From Chromera velia (lineage: Eukaryota; Sar; Chromeraceae), in assembly GCA_018398765.1 (NCBI GenBank), contig JAHBMJ010003712.1, positions 44,391-76,957 on the forward strand: DNA of 32,567 bases, read 5' to 3'. This document shows positions 26,829 to 32,567 of this stretch, one piece after another (positions within the stretch are counted from its first letter, which is position 1; the number at the start of each line of letters is the position of its first letter). Below the pieces are notes generated by a model. It searched no databases and was not told the origin of the DNA. It worked only from the letters and a program-made list of their open reading frames with translations. The translations under genes were made by a program, and so were the position numbers.

Positions 26829-27127
26829 GCCCACCAAATCCTTTGGTCAAATGAAAAGGAAAGAAACAAAAGACAGACAGAGTACTCAGCAACATGGCAG
26901 TAAATGAAGCAAGCAAAGGAAGAGGGAGAAACCAAAGGGTTGAGTGACTGGGAAGTAATGAGATTGGTCTCTAATCGATCGACCGTTTATTTTGAGATGC
27001 CTCCGTTTGAAGCCTGTTTGAGCTCCGCCGGGTCGATCGGCAGGCCGCAGCATCGTCAGTGAGAGTTGATTGATTGCAGTCTTTCGCATGCGATTGATAG
27101 TAATTGATTGATTATCACGTAAACAGT

Positions 27128-27281
27128 TTGCGGCACAGGTCTTTTTGGCCTGTGCGGGCCGGCCAGGAAGGTCCGACGCGTGTATGCGCTTTTCCTGGAC
27201 GCCGCACGTCGAGCGCTCGGCATTGGGGCAGGAGGCCAATCCTCCAGACATTAATCCTATCCTATCCTATCCTAATCATGC
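27128..27281 (+). mobile_element. Possible second retroelement 3' remnant with TCCTA tail
   Basis: A short frame with PARKVRRVYALFLDAARRAL ends at TAA (about 27251), directly followed by four units of CCTAT/TCCTA. Non-LTR elements in several eukaryotes end in short tandem repeats rather than poly(A). This is a weak, pattern-based call. Confidence 0.25.
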
Positions 27282-28518
27282 TTTATTAATTGATTTCAAT
27301 TTATGTGTAAGCCGTTCCTCAGTAGTAGACCCCAGGAAAAAACCCGGAACATTAGTGCTATGCGATGCTATATTGTTTTAATGACATAAAAAATTGGAAT
27401 AATTGTATTGCATGTGATTAGCTAGGTGATTAGTACAAAATACTATATAAACGCACATCTAAACCTAGAGTAGAGCCTGGATGAGGCTGGATCTAGGCCT
27501 CAATTCTAGCTTCAATTATTGCTTTAGCTACTGCTACTTACTGCTAGTAAGATACCTAGGTCTTTCTGTAGGCTTGCCTTACGATTCATGCATCATTAAT
27601 ATAATGAGTGCATGTAAGGCAGACATACGTGGAGCGAGGCAACTCAGGCAAACAGACAAGCAGAAAGCATCTTAGAAACGGTCATTACACGTACAAGAGA
27701 CAGTAGATAAGAGACATTGAGGAAGGGAGAGAGGTTTGGAATCTCACTCGAGTGACAAGGGATGGTAATACTTTCTGTGCTACTGCCAAACTTTCTTTCA
27801 GGCGGTACCGCCCCCTTCTTTCCCTGACTGATTAAAAAAAGAGAAGAGAAGCAGTTGAGACACGTGCATGCATGAGGAAAACGTTTCAATCATTTCTCGA
27901 TTTTCCTCTGCATGCCCAAATTTGCTTAATTTCCTCACGCGACCACCATGAACGATGTCCGCCTGCCCCCCCCCCTTTCTCACTTCTCCGCCACGATCCG
28001 AAAGAGAATCTCCTAGCTGCCCCTTCCCCCTCCATGCATTCCCGCTGTGCTGTCCCGAAGAAGAAGTAGAAGAGAAAGAAGAAGACCGATCTCCTTCCTA
28101 TATGCATGCCCCGTTCCCAACGATTTGAATGTCCATGCAGGTCCCGCCCTCCCTCCCAGCTTTTCTTTTCTCTCTCTCTCTCTCTCTCCAATAGGGCGGC
28201 ACGGCATCAATGCAGCGCCAAATTCTGACTAAAGAATCAGATGAATAAGATAGACTGAGAGACGGATAGAGAGACAGATGGGAAGAGACCGGAAGGGAAG
28301 GTTTTCGATTGACTTACTGCATGGATTTTTCTTTTCTTACGTTTGACGAATGGCGGAGAAGAGAATAGAGAGAGCAAAGAGACGCAACACAGGACAGGGA
28401 GGACACACACACACAGATGCATGCAGACATCGAGGGAGGACGTGAAATTCATCGACGGACATCGCAGCTTCGAGAGGTTGCGGCGGCCGCCCGCTCGCCC
28501 TTTTTGACTCTCTTTCTG

Positions 28519-28560
<42 letters not shown>

Positions 28561-31500
28561 GGAGGGAGGGGGGGCGGGGCTATTTAGACACGAGGGAGGA
28601 CAGTCAAAGAGGGAGACGGAGCTTTAGAGAGAAGGATGAAGATCAACAAAACAAAACCACAAAAATGTTTCACCAAAAAGATGACACCAGCCAGGCTGAT
28701 GACGACGAGCGCAAGAAAAGAAGAGAAAAGCAATTTTCCTCCTGAAGCTGCCTGTGAGCGTGTTTGTTTCTCTCTCTCTCTTTCTGTCTGCCTGTCAAAA
28801 AAAGACAGAGACACGACTCCCTCCCGTTGCTTGTTTGCCCCCACTCTCTTCTCTGCTCATCCTGCTTTCTTTCTGCCTGCCGTGCCTCTCTCACTGACTG
28901 ACTCCGTCAAATTTGCATCCATCCATCCATCCATCCATACATCCATCCATCCATGCATCTATCCATCCATCCATCCATCCATGCATCCATCCATCCATTC
29001 ATCTATCCATCCATCCGTCCGTCCATCAATCAATCAACTTTAAAGCCGCACACCTCTAAATGCTCAAAGCTTTCTTCCTACCTCTCCCAGTCCCTTTTAC
29101 TGAACTGAACTCCTTTCTGAAATGAAGAAATGAAGGATGGATGGGGCAGACAGAACCCTACCAACCAGACGTGGCCGAGAGAAGAAAAGAGAAGAGAAGA
29201 GAAAGTCGCTGCTGTCGGCCGTGCGCTCTCAAAGAAGAGCTAAAGCAAGCCGTGAGTGACAAGGAAGAGAAAGGAGGGGCCTCAACTGAGGACAGAACAA
29301 AACCACGAAATAAAGGAAGGAAGGAAATCAAAAAAGACAAAGAACAAACAGAAATTCAATCAATCAATCCAAAGAAAGAGGAATCAATACAAGGAGGGAG
29401 GGAGGGAGGGAGGGAGGCTCCCTCCAGAAGGAAGTCCCACGCCCCTCCTACCGCTTTGCCTCCCTGGATGTGCCCCCTTCCCTTCCCTTCCCTTCTTCCT
29501 CTTTTTTCATTTCGGTCCCCTGTCCGGTCTGTGCCGTGGAAGGATCGCCCAAGTCAGCCAGGGGAAAGGGAAAAGGAATATGAAGAACTAGGAAAAGGAG
29601 AGGAAGAGTGGAAAGCGAACACTTCTTTCAGGTCCTTTCTTGATCTTCCGTACTCCTCCCCCCTTTCGTGCTTTCTTTCTCGCCTCCAGCTGCTGCCTGT
29701 CTGCTTTGTTGGAGACAAAAGTGCCCGCAGATCCCCCGCGTCTCACTCTTTCCCTCTCTGATGTTTGCCCAAAAAGACAAAAAAACAAAGAAGCCAACTT
29801 ACAGACAGATACGCATGATTGACTGCACTGGGTCATTTACCTACCATGTTGATTTGATTTGACTGGAATCAATCAGCAGCAGCATCAGGCCTGACAAGCG
29901 TGCGGAACAGGAACAAAAAGAGTTGTAGACATTGATTGGCGTAGAAAGAAAGAAAGGGGGGGCAGGGCCACAGCACAAAGAAAGAGACGACATGCCGTTC
30001 TTTTCTTTTCTTTCTCCTGGACGGTCAACGGAAAAGAGACAGAAATAAACACTCACACACACAGAGACCAAATAAGCGAAAAGGAGTAAAGTCAGTTTCG
30101 CATCTGTACTTTAAAGCCGAGAGACGGCAAGAAAGAGAGAGGAGAAGGCCAATAGACGTTTGAATAATACACAGAAAACGGACGGAGAAAGAAAGTGAGG
30201 TCCTTCCAGGGCTCTCTCAAAGAGAGTTTTTGCGTGTCCTCCAGTCTTTGTCACCTCGCCCTCCCAGGTCCTGTCCTGCAGGATCCTTCCTGTCTTTCCT
30301 TCGTTCCACCCTTCTGTCCGTCCTTCATTCTATTCATCCATCCATCAACCTCACTCAAGGTTTCTCCCCCTCCCCACAGATCTTGAATTCCTCTTTCACT
30401 CAAATTGGTTGCATTCCTCTTCTGTCTAGTCACGGATTCTCTCTCCCTCTCTCACTCAGCCACACATACACGAGCACAGAATATGCATGAACCTACAAGA
30501 AACACACAAAAAAAATGCAGAAAGAAAGGAAAGGGCGAAAAACAGAAAGCTGGCCAGAAGTTTCCTTCCACTTGGCTGGGCTAAGGCTAAAAGTACAATG
30601 AGAGATATAGAGAGAGAAATAGAGAAACCTTCGCAGATAAACAAACGAAAGGCATCTCTCTCCTGTCTTCCTTCATTCTCCCACTTCTCTTCTCTTCTCT
30701 CGTCCCCCCACACACCCACGCACGTATCTCCTCTGCACATGCACGGACACACTTGCACGCACACGCAAATGAACATGGACTCACGAACTTTCATTGCCAT
30801 TTTATACATGAAACGATGGAGAAAAACTTTCTCTCCCGTTTCACTCTGTTGGTCTCAATTCTGCCTGAAGGAAGGAGCTTTGCCTTGCTTTGTTTTCCTT
30901 CCTTGTGTCGAATCAGAAGATATGGACGGACAGGCAGACAGTGAGTGCTTTGTTTCACCTTCCGTCAGTCACTCTTCATTTCTGTCCACCCTCTCCCGTT
31001 TTCATTCCGAGCTAGGGAGCTCTTCTCTTTCTCGACTCCTCTCGATCCGAGACCATGCAGAGAACCGAAAGAAAGAGAGAAAGGGAGGGAGAGAACGAAG
31101 TAATCAAATAACATCTTTCACCTCTTTTGCCGTCCTTGTCTTTCTCCTTTCTTTTCTTTTCTTCGTTCATCGCAGTTTCTCTTCTCTCGACTCGACAAGG
31201 AAGGCATCAATCACCGAAACAAACAAACAAACAAACAAACAATATAGGCGCTATACAATTGCATGCAGCACAAACACACAAACAAAACACACGAATACAC
31301 ATGCAACCAAAAAGACAGTCAGAAAACGCGCATTAAATAAAGAGTTGTCTTGCAAGGTGATTCTTTGTTTCGCTGGAGAGAGGCGCTCTCTTCCTGTAAG
31401 GGGCCACACACACAGTGCAACATGCAAATAAATATTTTGGGTTCCGAAGAGAGGAGAAGGGGAAAGGGACCTGCATTCCCTTTGAATCGAATTGCATGGA

Positions 31501-32092
31501 ATTGCAGAACAACCAGCAACCCCACTCATCTCACTCAAGAAAGAGAAAGGGAGACTGACTGACTGCCTGAAGAAGAGAAATTGATCATCAAGCACTGGAT
31601 CAGGGGACGTTCTTCTTCTGACTCTCCCCTTCCCCCCCCCTCTCCGCGCGGAAGCAGAATTGCAGCCGCAACCCATTCATTGACAGAAGACACGGTGTGC
31701 CTTCATTCATCCACTCACCCATCCACTCCTTTTCCTTGAGACGACACGGAGAGACGGAGTATCTCCTCTCGTCTTACATCCCTCTCCCTCCCTCCACCCA
31801 CCCTGCCACCCATCTACCCAGCCAGCCGACCAACCAATGAAGGTCGGAAGGAAGGAGAGAGAGAGAGACTGCAAGAGGATGGGGCTTTCTTTTCTTCCCT
31901 CCCTCCCTACCTTTCTTCCCGACAAGTGAAATCGCCTGCACTTCTCCACATACGAAGAGGAAGACAAGAACAAAAGAAGAAGAAGGATGAGAAAGGACAC
32001 TCAATTCACGCATCAAGAAGACGTGACGGCCTTACGCCTCCATCCACCCCATCTCTTCTTCCCCCCTCAATGATACCCTCTCTAATTTCCTC
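27282..32092. other. Low-complexity intergenic region
   Basis: No supported gene. It holds purine- and pyrimidine-rich blocks, a (TG)n run at about 28533-28560, a (CATC)n array at about 28917-29030, (AATC)n near 29357, GGGA repeats near 29394-29416, (AAAC)n at 31219-31241 and CCAC/CCCT-rich runs near 31785-31830. Long open frames are Ser/Leu/Phe- or Lys/Arg/Glu-rich by-products of base composition. The 3' untranslated region of the gene ending at 32093 lies at the right. Confidence 0.6.
28917..29030. repeat. (CATC)n array
   Basis: CATC tetramers with occasional ATGC, TTCA and GTCC variants; intergenic. Confidence 0.9.
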
Positions 32093-32567
32093 TCACCACC
32101 CCGACCGGCCCATTTCTGCCGCCGCCACCCCTGGCACGGGCATCAGGGAGGAGAGCCCCATGGGCATCTGCACCCGGCTCTTGGCGCCTCCGCCAAATCC
32201 CGCTGGGGGCGCAGGAACAGGGGGTGCCAGGTGGACGCTTTTCCCTGCCGACCCCACAGGCTGCAGCGCCGGGTTGGCACTTTCAGGGAAGGCTCTTGGC
32301 AGTACCGTCTCTCCCATGAGGAACTCGTCAATCATTGCGGCGGCATCCCGACCCTCCGCAATTGCCCACACGACCAAGGACGCACCTCGCCTACAGTCCC
32401 CACACGCGAACACCCCGGGAATGTTCGTCTTGTACTCCCCCATCTGGGCACTGATGTTCCCGCTCTTCTGATCCAACCCGACCGGGTTTGAGGAGCTCCA
32501 GGTCCCTTTTTGGGGTCCTGTGAAGCCCATGGCAAGAAGGACGAGGTCCGCTGGGTACACTCTGGTG
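32093..32567 (-). CDS. gltD: Glutamate synthase (NAD(P)H), C-terminal part (5' beyond window)
   Basis: The last exon of a gene entering from the right edge; at least 155 codons, then TGA at 32093-32095. It shows [16 protein letters not shown], then [24 protein letters not shown] and FLMGET, which are the signature of the C-terminal FAD/NAD(P)H domain of the small (beta) subunit of glutamate synthase. The enzyme makes two glutamates from glutamine and 2-oxoglutarate. In many eukaryotes this domain is fused to the large subunit; the window cannot show whether that is so here. After the domain there is a Pro/Gly/Ala-rich tail of about 55 residues ([15 protein letters not shown]), longer than in bacterial GltD. 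Confidence 0.9.
   Translation of the reverse strand, partial: TRVYPADLVLLAMGFTGPQKGTWSSSNPVGLDQKSGNISAQMGEYKTNIPGVFACGDCRRGASLVVWAIAEGRDAAAMIDEFLMGETVLPRAFPESANPALQPVGSAGKSVHLAPPVPAPPAGFGGGAKSRVQMPMGLSSLMPVPGVAAAEMGRSGW

Noticed and set aside
28917-29030. CRISPR-like regular array
   Set aside because: It is a plain CATC microsatellite without spacers, in eukaryotic nuclear DNA.
28636-31431. Several frames over 100 codons, including one of 314 codons at 30487-31431
   Set aside because: Low-complexity composition with no recognisable motif; base composition alone can keep them open.

Overview
This window looks like nuclear DNA of a photosynthetic eukaryote with a complex (secondary) plastid. 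A chromerid alga such as Chromera is my best guess; that is inference, not a database match. The reasons are these. Genes are split by many introns. The plastid-type FtsH protease gene carries an N-terminal ER-type signal peptide ahead of its transit-like region. Introns and intergenic DNA are crowded with simple repeats. No bacterial operon layout or ribosome-binding-site logic is visible. A 69-base assembly gap lies at 2499-2567 inside a purine tract.

Layout. (1) Positions 1-7406, minus strand: a secreted or surface protein built from at least three copies of an eight-cysteine module, about ten exons, running off the left edge. (2) 7407-8239: a divergent promoter region with a GC-rich inverted repeat. 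(3) 8240-9774, plus strand: a probable small membrane protein with degenerate 22-residue coiled-coil repeats. (4) 9775-11981: AT-rich DNA holding a hAT-like MITE with a perfect 8-bp target duplication, inserted next to a dispersed repeat, then polypurine/polypyrimidine DNA. (5) 11982-17402, minus strand: a complete ten-exon gene for a 710-residue plastid FtsH metalloprotease. (6) 17403-20688: intergenic DNA with a 16-bp GC palindrome, decayed coding-like frames and an AT-rich part. (7) 20689-24718, minus strand: an unrecognised multi-exon gene whose product starts with a signal peptide followed by Phe, as in complex-plastid leaders; one of its introns appears to be GC-AG. (8) 24719-26087: promoter with TATA-like tract and GC inverted repeat, plus the second copy of the dispersed repeat. 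(9) 26088-27281: remnants resembling the 3' end of a non-LTR retrotransposon. (10) 27282-32092: low-complexity intergenic DNA. (11) 32093-32567, minus strand: the 3' end of an NAD(P)H glutamate synthase gene.

The genes form no pathway that I can see. FtsH is quality control in thylakoids; glutamate synthase is nitrogen assimilation, often plastid-located; the gene at 20689-24718 may also be plastid-directed. The most interesting general signals are three. Many 5' splice sites read GTCAGT, with C at +3, and several extend directly into (GTCA)n microsatellites, so that donor-like sequences recur in every reading frame. The eight-cysteine module has strikingly regular spacing. A GC-rich TTYGCGCG-type inverted repeat lies roughly 300-440 bases upstream of all three minus-strand gene starts.
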